Assembly: GCA_905331475.1 (NCBI GenBank)
Contig: CAJNYU010000619.1
Coordinates: 1 to 64,000, forward strand
DNA: 64,000 nucleotides
Direction of reading: 5' to 3'
From: Rotaria socialis
Lineage: Eukaryota > Rotifera > Eurotatoria > Philodinida > Philodinidae
Shown here: piece by piece, positions 24,746 through 39,000 of the stretch
Position numbering within the stretch: position 1 is the first letter of the stretch
How the letters are laid out: every line of letters starts with the position of its first letter
Notes under the pieces: model-generated
What the model saw: the letters and a program-made list of their open reading frames with translations, nothing else
The model's database searches: none
What the model was told of the DNA's origin: nothing
Translations under genes and position numbers: made by a program

Positions 24746-25470
24746 ATGTCGACAGAAGCTGAAGCTAAAGGCAAAAAGGTAAAAATCTATTTTGTTAATT
24801 AGACAGTTGAAACAATGACTTGCTGTTTTTGCTTTGATATGATTAGCGAACGCATGATGACGATGATGAATCCAACGGAGATGTTGAAACAACAACAACA
24901 ACTGGTTCGAAAAAAAAGGCAACACCAGTAAAAGCAGCAACATCAACGACGAGAAATAAACAAACTCTTAATGATGATGACGAATCACGCGAAGAAACCA
25001 ATGATGATGATTCAAACAGTGTAGAAGCTGGAGCAGCTCCAAGTAACGCTAAAGGAGCTTCAAAACGAAATGGAAATGCAACTTCTACTGATGCTGCCGC
25101 TAGCGGTAAGTAAAAATATTGTTTTAAATGATTCAAAACATGTGCGGTTTGTTTTTTAAATAGGGGATCTAGATGACAGTGCTGATTATGATGATGACGA
25201 CGAAGAAAATTCCGATGATGATGGTTCGTTATTTTATATATAATGAAAATAAATTGTTTTTTTCTCTTTGTTTTGTATAGATTTTAAAGGGCAAGGCGAT
25301 GGTAGCGATGCTGAAAGTGATGAAGGTAAATTGATTTACATTTATTTGTATCGAAATTTATTCATTTTATTGTAGCTGGTAGCGATGCAGAGGCAGGTGG
25401 AGATGATGATGAATCAAAAGATGTTGTTGATGATGATGACGATGAAGTTGATGAAGAATCCAGAGAGTAA
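24746..25470 (+). CDS. Small acidic low-complexity protein, possibly nuclear
   Basis: I do not recognise a specific orthologue. Five exons: 24746-24778, 24847-25105, 25164-25223, 25281-25325, 25376-25470; phases close to 163 residues. Exons 3-5 begin and end in phase 1, so they can be skipped individually without a frameshift. A short Lys-containing N-terminus (MSTEAEAKGKK) is followed by a Thr/Lys/Asn-rich middle with short basic patches. The second half is dominated by Asp/Glu/Ser runs such as DDDDEENSDDD and DDDDDEVDEES. The composition resembles prothymosin-like or nucleolar acidic chaperones, but low complexity alone cannot establish homology. It is transcribed away from SF3A3. Confidence 0.75.
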
Positions 25471-28400
25471 AGATTTCATTATTAATTATGTGTATATACA
25501 TATATAAATATATGTATGTACACTATTGACTTTATTTCTCGCGTTTAACGTCTTTCTGTTTATCACTACTGATGCCTGACTGATCATATATCAGTAAAAG
25601 TCAGTTTCGTAGGTATTAGATAGACGGGTTTTCCTCTTTTTTTTTTGTTTGTCTACATGATTGTTGTGTAGTTTTCTTTCTTTTTTTCTTTCTGCTCGTG
25701 TCTCATTCATATGTGTGTAAGTGTTCTTCGTGTATTTTGTATTGTATTTGAAAAATGAGAAAAAAATCATTCGCCTCTGTCTTGTTGACAAATATACACG
25801 AAAGGACTGTGTCAATAATTAACTAATTATTTTGTTTTTACATTATTCAATTAATAGAAAAAAAAATGTTCAGCTTGCTTTTACAAAAGCAAAGAAAAAG
25901 TATTCAAAGGAAAATTTCGAATCGAATAATACAAAAGCTTTTAAACTCGTATTCAGTTTTTGATCAATTCGTTTTGTGCAATAATCAGATAGTCACATTT
26001 ATGTGTAAATAGTTTTTTTTAATTTAAATCTATTGGAATAAAGTCAATTGTTAACTAAGGGATCAAACGATGTATATTGTCGGTTTTTGGATGAAATGAT
26101 GAAGAAAAATTGTTGCTTTCAAGAAGCGTATAGACTTCAGATGAATAAGAATTTCAACATTTTGAAAATTCTTTCATTGCTAATCACTTAATGCATATTT
26201 GCTTTTGCTTGAATCAAAGTCAAATTGTTTTTTAATTATCTTTTTAATTTTCTATTGATGAAGTTTCTTATCTGGTATGTCCTAATTGCAGAAGAGCGCA
26301 ACTTTACATCTTGGAAATTTTGTTTTCTATATAACATAATTGCTCGACGATATTATTTTCTTTGTTTCGCAACTTTCGTGAATATTTTTATTCGGTTTTC
26401 TGAATCCGACCATTTTTGCCCTATGAAGTATCAAGCTTCGCTTACTACGAAACTTGAAATATATCTACTCAATAGTTTCTAAAAACAATATCTCTTATAT
26501 TATTTGATATATTTTTAAGATTAATTTCTTGTATTGTTTATTGATATTATTAAAAATGAAAAGTCTTCATAAATCTCATTCGTCGATATCAGTTCATCTG
26601 CTAGTCATTCTTCGATAGTCTTACGTAAAAATAGAATAGTCTTTGTGATATATCAGTTAGTTACACACGTTTATCAGAAATAGTCATCGATATGAAAGAG
26701 ATTGAACTCTTTGTTTTACTCTAATCTATGTTTAGATGAATATTATATATTAGAATTGTTTAAAATATTTTATTCTTCCATGTTTTAGGACTAACAATAG
26801 ATATGTTCAATGAGTATATATAAATGTCTATCAATATTATTGATTAAATACTACTACTATATCGGTCAGTGAGGCAACTCATCATACGAGTATGTCTGTT
26901 AAATAATTAGTAACTGAAATATTTTATTAATACGTACAACTTGTATATGAATGAATGATATACTGAGCAATTCATATTTCATTGGTGAAAAGTATAATCA
27001 GTCATATACTATCGAAAATCAGGTTGCCTATAAGATGCTTATTGTCAATACCCCCTGTGACGACACAAGCGTCACTGATGTTATCTTGGTGCCTGTTTAT
27101 TTCTTTTTCTAGCTTCCCTCTCTTTTTCTCTTGTTTGTTTTTGCGTCTAATATTGCCAAATCAATACATAATTATTCTTCTCTTTTTTCTTCAAGCATCT
27201 TCATATATCTCTCTTCACTGAGATATACCTATACTCGTTCTTTCAACTTGATTATTCATTCCAATCGTTCCAGCTCGCGTCAACTACTTCCTTGTGCAGT
27301 TCTGATTCTCATCTATTTCTGTTCATTGAATAAACTATTGGATCTTCATCCAATATTCAATACTATTTTATTTTCATTGCTGTCATTTTGTCATAAACAA
27401 TACTGTAGCATCTGGCATTTTTATTAGTTGCGTCTCTAATTCTTATCAAGGTGTTACACCCCCAAATAACATAATTAACACGGTTATCGGTAATTTTTCC
27501 AAATAACTTCATCAATTTATAAGTATCTACTTAAAAAAAAGAAGAAATACTATTTGTTTTTTTGTCATTTAATAATTAATTAAAGATTTTTTTAGATAAA
27601 ATAAGAAAAAGAAATCAATTAGTAGAAATGTTATGAAAACATGCACACTGTCCAGTGATTTTGTTGCTATTTACTAATAATGACCGTAATTATCAGCCGG
27701 AATAGATGATTACAGATCGGATTGTCAAACCTCACTATGAGAATTAACTTCTGTTTATATTTTAACGTATTAATTAACTAATCTTTCATTAATATAACTA
27801 AAAGGTCAACGCTACGAAGAAAATATTAAACGAAAATATAGAAATCAAATTTAAGATGTGCGAATCAATTTTTATGAAGACATGAAGAAGGCATTTTCAT
27901 ACATTTTAAGTGATTGGATAACTCGAACATAATACTTACAAACGCTTTCAGATTTTAATAGTCGCAATCAGCTAAAATCAGTAACAATAATTGTTTTTTG
28001 ACTTGATCATATACCATTATAACGCATTGAGTCAATGATAGAAATTTCTGTTCAGTGTCGATCCATTTTTTGTTTTAGTGAGTAAAGAAGTCTATTGATA
28101 TGCTGAGTTCATTTAGTTTTTCATATACTACATGAAACTTATTTAAATCTTTTAAAATTAAATGGTAGATACGAAAATTAATTTAATTTCTATCAATACA
28201 ACTAGCAAAAGACAAATGACGTCGATTAAAATATCCACAAGTTACTTGGAATATAAATTACATAATTATGTAGTGAGCGTATTTAGTGAATTCGTTTTAT
28301 TGTAAATGAAAATCAATGATTTATGAAAATTGGCTATTAAGGATAATGTAGATTTGCCAGAAACTAAAATTATTCACTAAAATTGTCATATTATGAGTTC

Positions 28401-30015
28401 TAAAACTATAAAATAGAAAGAAGAAAAATATTCTATTTCAAGCTAACTGATTGTGTATGGCCATATTTATTTTATCAATATAAAATTCTATTATTCATCT
28501 TCTAGTTATACAAATCGATGTGTTATTATGAATTTCAATTAGAGTTTATTTTCTAAGTGTATAGAACGAGTTCAATAGTAAATGTATATCTTTTTGCCTT
28601 GATCATTTTATACAATATTATTTGAATAAATTAATAGAAATCGATTAGGAAAAAGCTAAATAATTACATATCTTTTCTTTTCTTTCATTTTCTTTCAATC
28701 TATCATATGGACATTTCATTTTCAAATATTAAAGTGCAACTATAAAGATTGAACTTGGTCTTGATCTTGTTTTAAATAATTTATAGTATTGGCTGCGATT
28801 ACTCAAGAATCTCTATGTAGTGTATTTATCAAATAGATGGATGTCTATTGGTTCTTCATGCTATTCTATGTGAGATTAATATTATCATAAACGAGATTGG
28901 ATGATAATAATAATAGTTGCATCGAAAAAAAGATACTAATTGAATAATCATTTTTTTTTGTAAGATATCATTTTAAAAAGCAATCTTTTTTTCTATAAAT
29001 CTGTGTCTCTTTACGTGAAGTATGCCATAAAATGCTGATTGTAGTAGAGAAAAGTTCAATTGAGCTGATTGACCTCTGTATGTTTTCTTTGGAATGATTG
29101 AAATGATCAACACACCCACATAGATGCAATATGGATATAATATGGCCAAACATATATGAATTCTATATCTCTCCATCGTTCTCTTTCATTCTCCTTGATC
29201 TCGACTTTCTTTACAATATTATTTATTGGCACAATAAACGGTATATCCATATGTTTCTTTACCAGATATAGTAGATAATAATTCAATGTTAGTCGGAAAA
29301 AAGGTCAATGCCTCTATCGTTTTTTCTTTCTGAACGGCTTATAATCCTTTTTTGCCTTCTTCTAATTGAACATGTCAAATCGTATATCTGTATGTATGAT
29401 TATAACAGTAATCTATAAAGTCAATCTATTTTTTTAAATAAGAGCGTTCAGCGAAACGTCCTGCTTCTTTTCCGCACATTTTTTGCTAGAATGCTAATGA
29501 GTATAATTATGCAGTTTATATTTTTTTTGTCTCGATTAAGAAATCATGCACCTTCGTGTTCATAATTATAAAGGATTTTACCAGTTTTTAGTTCTCTTCT
29601 ACGACGACTATACTACTAGTTCACCATTCTACTTGTTTGTTTCTATTTTTAGATTTCTTCAGTTGATAAGAAAAATCCTAATTCTATATTGTACTTAAAC
29701 AAATGAAGGCAATTGTTCATGCACATATATATGTAATCTAGAGAGCTAACTAATTCCTGGTCGTTGATTCTTCTACGAGCATTACTATTGATTTATGCGT
29801 GTCTCACTTATTACTTTTGGTTTATGTTGTTGTAATGAATGGCTGTTATCTATATGATGAACACAGCTGTATATTGAACTGTTTCATGTTTGTCATCACT
29901 TTAGATTATTCTTATTTATTGATAAGAAAAATGTGGAATATCATCACGCATTCATAACAAAGCAACCATCAATTCTTGTTATTTAGTTTTTCTTTATTTG
30001 CCTATATTACAGGAT
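25471..30015. other. Large intergenic or 5' region upstream of the ANKFN1 homologue
   Basis: This is AT-rich with only chance open frames. An AG acceptor right before 30013 means the first ANKFN1 coding exon is preceded by an intron, so a 5' UTR exon or an additional coding exon could lie somewhere in this stretch. I could not locate it. Confidence 0.5.
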
Positions 30016-33000
30016 ATGTCTACTACTGATAACTGGGTTAAATTATATCGATGGTGGCAAGAACATTTAAAATTTCATACTGTTTCATCATCAATTCATA
30101 ATGATAATAATATCTTGCAACGTCGTCCATCATTAATACTTTTTCGTTCAACAAATAATTTACAATCGAAAAAAATCAAAAAATGTGCTTCATTTGCTGG
30201 TATTGCTGAACGTAGAACTCATTACAATGACTTTCGACATGTGCATGACAGTATTCGTGGTAATATTCCTCATGCAACAGAAATGACATCAATAACAATA
30301 TGTAAAGAAAGGTCAGTTCACAAGAAAGAAAAGGCTCATGAAATGACTATGACTTTTTTTTAAAAATTGATCTGATAAGGAAATTGATCGATGCATGAAG
30401 TTCGTTCTTTTTTTACAAAACGGATTTGTTGTTTTGGAAACGCAGCAAAAGTTTCTATTTTTTTCTGTAGAAACAATGTATGTCTAGCATGCTAGAGAAA
30501 TTTAAGGAAAATATGACTTGTGAAGAGCTCTATATTTAAATTATAATAATGCAAGGAGAACTTGTACTGGGTTCATTCTAATGAAGTCGATAATCAGATA
30601 GAATGTATTAATATGATCCGTCCATTGAAGTTATAATGGAAATTCTTTTTAAAAACAAAAAGCTGTTAGTGGAATCCCTATAAGATTAAAATGTGAAACA
30701 CGATTGAACTCCTTCACTGGAACTCGTCTACCACGGTGTTTAAGTCTTTGCAATTTTTCTGCCGCTGTCTGTAATCATATATGGAGCCTTTCGGCCGTGG
30801 CCAGTGATGAACTGTGGAGCTTCTCTGTCACGGTTTGTATTATGATGTATCGAGTAGCTAGAGACCATCACAGACCGTTACTGAGAAATTTAATAATTAA
30901 TTAATAAACCAACTAGCTAATTAATTAATTTCCCTGTAACGGTCTGTGGGGGGGGGGGCGAACTAGTCCAAATTTCTACTCTCTATACTTCAACACTTCT
31001 TTCAGATCGTGTTTCACAAAAGAGGATTATATTAATGATTATAATAGGATTGTTGTTGTTTTTTTCGAGCGATAAAGAAGGATAATTTTTTTTATAATTA
31101 GGGGGACAGAAAATTTTTCGACTGACAAAACGATCAACTTCAATAATATTCATTTAAGATATCGATCAGAATATTTTTAATATATTATTATTCATCTTGA
31201 TCTTTTTTAATCTATGGATTAACGGTAGTGAGTACAGAAAGCAAATTGACAATGTTATTTTTAAGATATGATAGCTATGACCGAGCACAGTTCTCAATTG
31301 AAAATAACTGTTTGAGAAGGTCTCATTAGTTTTGCTAATTAGTTTAGATAAATCAGTATCCTTGATTGAAAGTCTAGTCAATTGACTTTTTATTTGGCTA
31401 TACACATGTTAAGATATATCTCTGGGTAGATACGCATAAAATGGTACACAGCCATGTGTTGGTTTGACTGACTATCAAAAGAATGATGTAATTGATGATT
31501 GCGAGTACAAACTGCCTAGATGCAACGATCAAACAAAAGGGAAGAAGACCTTGACTTATCAACATAAACTGATATCTATCTTATGTTGAATCAAGAAAAT
31601 AGATTGAATAGTTTTATATAATTTCAATATTCATTAAGTATAATAAGTTAAAAATGAAATAATTCTAAAGAATGACGAAAAGAGAAGCTAATCAATGACG
31701 TTAATATATATTTTTCTTCTATAGTATGATGTGAATATTTTATCTGAAAAAACACAAAAGATAGTTTGAAAACATCGATCGGATAACTAATGAGAAAAAA
31801 GTATTTTATTTCAACGAATCACATGTATAGAAATGTACAGATGCTTGTTTTTTTCCGATAACATAAACATCACAATATATCTGATAGATTTTTTTTCCCT
31901 GAAGACATTCTTAATCAAGAATCAAGCTGCCGTAGACTAACCTTGGTATTTATAACTATTACATATAAGCCAAAAAGAAAAAGGGAAACGATTAGAAAAA
32001 TAATTTCTTATTTTTGTTTGTTCATGTTCGTTGCATCGTATTTTACTGATTTTATTAATTTGAATGTTTCAATCAAGGTATAGAATAAAATATTTCTAAA
32101 AGAAATCAACACTTCACCGTTTCATTTAACTCATACTTTTCCCTATACTCCTCATGAAGATACATATATATATATATATAAATGAATATTGATGTGCTAT
32201 AACTTTCTATCTTCATCAGTTTATTGTTCGACAAAAATAATAATAGATAGAAGAATTCATCGAGAGCATGATGAAAAGAACGCATGTTTAAAAAGTATTC
32301 AGCATGACAATGATAAATTACATTAGATAAATGTCCAAGAGAATTTCTTTTCAAGAAAAACTAAATTTTAGTCATGCACTCCTATTTCATCATCAAAAGT
32401 AATCTAAATAATAGTATTATTCACTTACATTATGTAAGAGATGCGTGCTTCTTCTTTTTATTTTCATCTTCGAAAGGATCTAGTTGTTTTTGCACAAAAG
32501 AACACGTTCTCAGCATAATTACAAAAAAACATTGCTTTTTTAAGAACTCTTTTGTTCCAGTCCTACATTTTCGTTGTCGATTTAGTGCAAGCCGAGTTAT
32601 TATTGTTAATCATTTTTCTATTGACAAATATATGCGTAATCATGTAGTTTATTTATAATTTGAATCATGGATGAACATGATTATATCAGATGCATTTAGA
32701 GACTCTAGAATTATTATAATACAGATCATGCTCACTACATAAAAACAAATCCTTAAAACAAAACATCGGGTAGGTGTTGTTGTTTTCATTCAGTTTTTCT
32801 TTCAATAGAAGGTAAAAACTATTATCAATGATAATACAAGAGCTTCGCTAGTTTGCAATACTGAGTATAAAACTAAATAATGTGAAACTATAATTTTTGT
32901 TTTCATCACTAATGTCGAGAAATATTTGGTTCAAAATAAGGAGAAAATATTATGAGGTTGGTTCATTCGTTTTTCTTTCTTCATTATCTGTGATAATTAA

Positions 33001-36000
33001 TTCAATTTTTCAACTAATATAAAGATATCGAAACTTAGTCTCGAGAAACTTTTTCCGATACGTATATTAAAAAATAGGAAGAAACACTTTTATTTTGACG
33101 ATTGTATCGATTATAAATATATTTTGTAAAGTATTTTAGATAAAAGCTGTTTGTGATGAGAATCATATTTGACATCATTCTTTGAAGGGTTCTTAAAAGA
33201 CTTCTTCAAGAGATATATTAGCAATATGAATCATTTCTTTTTTTTTCTCTAGATGATAATGAATGCATTTATATTTTTAGAAAATTCAGTTAGCACTAAC
33301 AGAAATAGATAGAAACGTATGCAAATCGCAGGTACCAAGAGATACATCAAACATTCTTTGATAATAGTTTCATCGAATTCTTCTGATAATTTTTCTCATT
33401 TACGTCATAGACACTGTTGTAGATCTATGTAGACAAATATTTCTATGCTTCCGTCAGTTATATTAGACCAATACGTATGGTCGTCATGACATTAGTAGAC
33501 CTTGCTACTAAAACATGCACTCGTACTTTTGTCGATAGTCATGCGGGATTTTTTATTATTATTACGATTGCATTTGATATAATAGAAGGATATTATGTTA
33601 CTTATTCGATTGCATGAATGACATTGTGTCCATAAAAGAAAGAGGTCAATTTATTATCCCATGCGTTAATATTATGTATAGGAAAATCAGATAGACATTT
33701 GTTATTAATCTTCATTAGAATATATATATATTTTTTTTGAAATATTAAATCAACACTTGACGAATACATAATTAGTTAAAGATTTTATCTGATTCTTATC
33801 TAAATGTAGATTATAGTTATGATTATTAGTACTCGATCCAATCATGTAGAAGCATATTGGAATGACGTAATTATTGAGATGTGATGAGGGGGATGTTGTC
33901 TAGTTAAATAAAAGCTTATCTTTCTTTTCTTATTAATTCAACTTCAATGAGCATGCAAAAAGAAAAAGAATTCTTTGACCGTGAATATTTTTCTTTATTA
34001 TCTTATTTCATTTATTCAGGGATCGAACTCAAAAATCAAGAACATGTAATTTAACATCGGATGCAATTTTATCGAATGAACATAAACTTATAGCTTCGAA
34101 ATCGACATCAATGTATAAAAAACGTAATCATAGATCTCGACGTTTTTCTCTTGTCAAGTTCGAATCATCCAGTGCGGATTCAAATGGAACTAAAGGTTGT
34201 TAAAATATTTTATGTTTGTTGTTATAGATTTTCATTATGCATATATATTTTCTTTTAATTCATAAAGATGAACCAAAGCCAACAGCTACATCTACTAGTC
34301 TTAATCTTATTCAGAAATTACTTTTTCGACAAATTAATCCTAAAACTCGACCTTATTCAATGGGCATTTCTGTAAAAATATTTTTTTTATAGGATTTTAT
34401 TTTTTTAATTTAATTTAAATTTATTTCTAGTCTGATGAAAATACATCTATAACGAAAATAGCAAATGAAGCATCCACGTAAGAATATGGAAATCTTCTAA
34501 ATAATCTAAAACATGATTCTGCATTTTAATTATTTTTTCTCGCATATCATATTGGTTTGATTGAACTAAAACAAATTCTTCACGACAGCTATAACAATTT
34601 GAAAAGAGAAAGTCTTGAATAGCTTAAACATGTATGAGACAGTAGGTGATTGATTTCGAATTAAAATTCAATTATGATTCGAATCTTCATATTTTGAGTT
34701 ATTGATAATGAAAAGAAAAATCAGATGCATGCAGCTTGTAATATATTTTTTTTAAAGCTTCGTTTACAATATAGAATCGTTTTTTATAAATAAGTTAACA
34801 TACAGTTGAGTTAATTTCACGAATTTATTGTTCAAAATAGCCATGAAATGATTTCTCTTTTTACAAAATTTTAATATTTATCAATATCTATTTAATATTC
34901 TTTCTAACAATACGCGATACACTGAGCAGTTATTTTTCAAAAGCGTACGAGACATTCTAATTTAACGAGTTGAAGAAAAACTATGTAATAAACAACGTCT
35001 TACAAACTATTTTATTTTACAAATCAACGGATTCAATGGTTTCGATCGCTTGAGAACATTTGAAAGTATTCAATATCAAGCGAAAGTTGTTAGCTTCAAT
35101 TATTATTATTATTATTACCGTGCTAGATAGATTAATTCTTTTTGAAAACCGACTTGGTTTGAGTTCTGAAATACTTTTCAATCAATTATACGGAATTGGT
35201 TTTGAGACAGTGAACATTTGTTGTTTTTTCTCATCGACCTACACGAACTCTTTGAATAATTAAAAGCAGAAAAAACATTATCACATCTCGAATTCTTGTG
35301 TGTCCTTTTTTTAAAGATCAACATCCATTAGGTAATTATAAGACAACTTGATTCTTACTTGTCAGAATTCTACCCGAGGCTAAAAATTTTTATGGCGCGC
35401 TAATGCGACTCGAATCGGTACTCTGATCTATGATCAATTAAAAAAATGTACCTTCTTATAATCATATTATAATAAAAAGAAAAAAAACCCACCCTATCCT
35501 TTGATCGATCTCTATTGACTTCAATAGAAACCATGTAACGTTTACACGTCAAAAGCAAAATAGTAAAACAACACTCATTATTAAATTAATATATAATGAA
35601 TAAAAATAATCTTTTGATTATAACATTGTTCTTCTATTCTAGAAGTTTATATGAATGCTTGTCCTAATCTATATTTATAGTTCAGTTCATTATTAGTTTC
35701 ATATAACATGAATTAAATTGGTTCAATGAGTTATAAACTAATGGAATTTTGAGACAAACAAAATGAAATTTTATATGTTCTCAGTTCATATTTCTTACAT
35801 ATTTTCTTTATATGAATTCTAATGAACCCAAGAATATCTAACATTTTAATTAATTCTTTAAATTTTAACAGAATTTTGTTTCTATTTTTTCCATAAGTAA
35901 TATTCAAACGAATGGCCCAACAATTTCTAAACAATATTGGATTAGTTCATCATCATCATCTTCAAGTAGTTCTAAACAAAATAATCGTCAAGTAGAAGAA

Positions 36001-39000
36001 CATTTATTAGCATCACCGTCTAATAAAATATTATCCAAGAGTCATCAATCCGATTTAAATTCATATGTATCTAAACGGCGCAACACCACCGGAAGTATAT
36101 CATTCAATAAGATTGTTGATACTAAAAGTCCTCTAAGTGGAAATACTCTAAAATTAGCAACAGCTGTAAATGCATTTAATAGTTCAAGTAATAAAATAAC
36201 AAATGACAGTAAGAATTTGATTAAATAGTTTTTTTGAATAAAAATATTTTTATATTTCTAAAGAAGATATTTTCCAAACAGTCGAAGATTCAGATTTACC
36301 TGCAACAAAACAGTTAATTCAAACAAATAGAAATGTTATTAACTCGTAAATGAAATTTTACAAAATTGCATTAAAATCATTTTTTCTTCTTTTTTTCTTA
36401 AATTAAGATACAATGAATACGATTGGTGTCCATTGGATATTGCTATAATGCTTAATAATATTATCATGGTACAACTTCTTTTACAGCATCATGCTGAAGA
36501 AAGTTCAAAACGTACGCTTGATCTTTAAAGTTATGATAAATTAAAATACAAGGACTATCTTTTATTTGCAATAGTTCAACCAGAAGAATCTCGTTATCAA
36601 AGTGTTTGTCATCAATTATCAAATCTTAATGAACAAAATTTGGATGAAACAATTAAGAAATCTTCATCAAACAGATTAGCGCCTGATGATATTCAAGTAG
36701 GATTTCGTTTATTTTCAGATGAACATGAAAAAAACTAAGATTGAATTTAAATCTAATGTTTAATTTTAATGGAAAGATATCATTGACATTATATATCTTG
36801 TTGATTTGAAAGATACATTCTTATTCGTTTCCATTTTTATACTTAAAACTATTGGTTTTAATTTTAAAACGATCATAAAAATTAGTGCAAAGTACTTAGA
36901 GTTATTTTTATAAGTGGAAGATCAACAGATTTAGTCTAGTTATAACTCATATGCAAATAGTAATAAATAGAACAGGCAAGATCAAAGCCATAAACATATT
37001 ACAATGATAAATTTAGATAGAATATCGTCATTGAAAAATTGTATTTTTCTTTATGAGACAAAAAATCAGTTAGACTTCTCCACGAAAAAGCGAAATGCTA
37101 GTAGATTTTGACAAAGAATAAAGTATCATATTCATAAATAATACTGAAAGATTTCTGCGTATATATACATTTATGTTGATGTCAGAAGATGTTTTTCTTA
37201 ATTTGATTTCTGAAGCTATAAAAACAAAAAGACAATAAACGCCGTACTGCTTTTCTTGTGTTGATATGCATACTTTAATTAATATATAGTAATATGGATG
37301 CTTTCCTAGTGTTCATTTTAAGATTTAATAGTATATTTACTAAAAAAGAAGCTGAAATCTTATAAAATCTACTTTGATAGTTATAGATTTATTCGAAATG
37401 TAGTACGATCGATAAGTTTTTGTTTAGTTACGTCGTTCATCACCATCATGTGATAGGCAACAACGTCATCGTCGTACAAGTAAAAATCAACAACAGTTTC
37501 ATCAACAACATTATTTAACACTGACTCAAATGAAAGATAATTATGAGCAAGCAGGTAAAGATCATAAGATATAAAAACGACTGCATTTTTAAAAATATTT
37601 CTATAGACTTTGATAACGAAAGCTAATAAAAAGAATACTCGAAATGAATAGTGAACTATTAAAAAGGAAAAGATCTAACGAGGGAACATGTCTAACTGAT
37701 AAATCGTTTTTGGGATCGGACTTCATGCATTGAGTAGATCCTATTGTGTTATGACAAACCCCACAAGGACGAATACCCATAGGTCTTCTGGCTTGAGTTA
37801 TAGAAATTTTAGCATCTACCACCTTATTATACCAAAAAATTGAATGACAGTCTTTTGATCTGAGCTTTCGTTCATAGACAAGTCTATCTATGAGTAGGAC
37901 GTGCTGAAAATTTCAGCTCCAAAAAATGTTTTCTTCCCGAGATATTAAACTACCAAAACCAAAAAAAAAGGAGATTCTAAAATCTTTCGTGCGATATCAG
38001 TGATTTTTGTAAGTTTAATATCTCGGGAAGGAAACATTTTTTGGAGCTGAAATTTTCAGCACGTCCTACTCATAGATAGACTTGTCTATGAACGAAAGCT
38101 CAGATCAAAAGACTGTCATTCAATTTTTTGGTATAATAAGGTGGTAGATGCTAAAATTTCTATAACTCAAGCCAGAAGACCTATGGGTATTCGTCCTTGT
38201 GGGGTTTGTCATAACACAATAGGATCTACTCAATGCATGAAGTCCGATCCCAAAAACGATATATCAGTTAGACATGTTCCCTCGTTAGATCTTTTCATTT
38301 TTTCTTTGAATTGGAGTAACAAATATATATTAGGAGAAAAAAGATGGATTTTCAAAAAAAAAATTTTGTTTTATATTTAATTATAAAAAGAAGAACTCGA
38401 TTTTTAATGAAATGGGAATGAGAAATATTTGAGTTACATTGTTGTGAAAGTATAATTTAATATTAAGAATAAAACTAAATAGTTATGAATTTTACTTTAG
38501 ATGTTCCTAGTGCGCCAACAAATGTTCATTTAGTGGTTACTGGCTCAGATAATATTACAGTAACATTTGATGAGCCACTTCGATCTAATGGAGCTATGAT
38601 TATTAAATATAAAAGTATGATTTTATTATCTTGAATATTATTTTATTATTTTAATTTTGATTAGTTGAATGGAGTACAGATGAATTCTTTACTAATCTAT
38701 CATCTGATGTAATTAAAAGTTGTTTTTTGAGAGAATATATTATTCGAAATTTATCTGTTGGACAAAAATGTTATGTACGAGTATCAGCTTCAAATATGAA
38801 AGGCTTTGGTGAAACAAATGTTGCTAATCCACCATATTGCACTCCATCAAGTATGACGTTGAATTTATTTATATTTTTCGAACTAAGAAATTAATTGTGA
38901 TATCTGTTAAGATTGGCGAGAATTCTCTAAAACATCACGTACAAATATATGTGATTTGCGTTTTGAAGAAATTCAAAACAAAATTTTTAATGAACGAGAA

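Noticed and set aside
24701-25136. Minus-strand Ser/Val/Leu-rich open frames
   Set aside because: They are antisense shadows of the Asp/Glu/Thr-rich acidic-protein exons.
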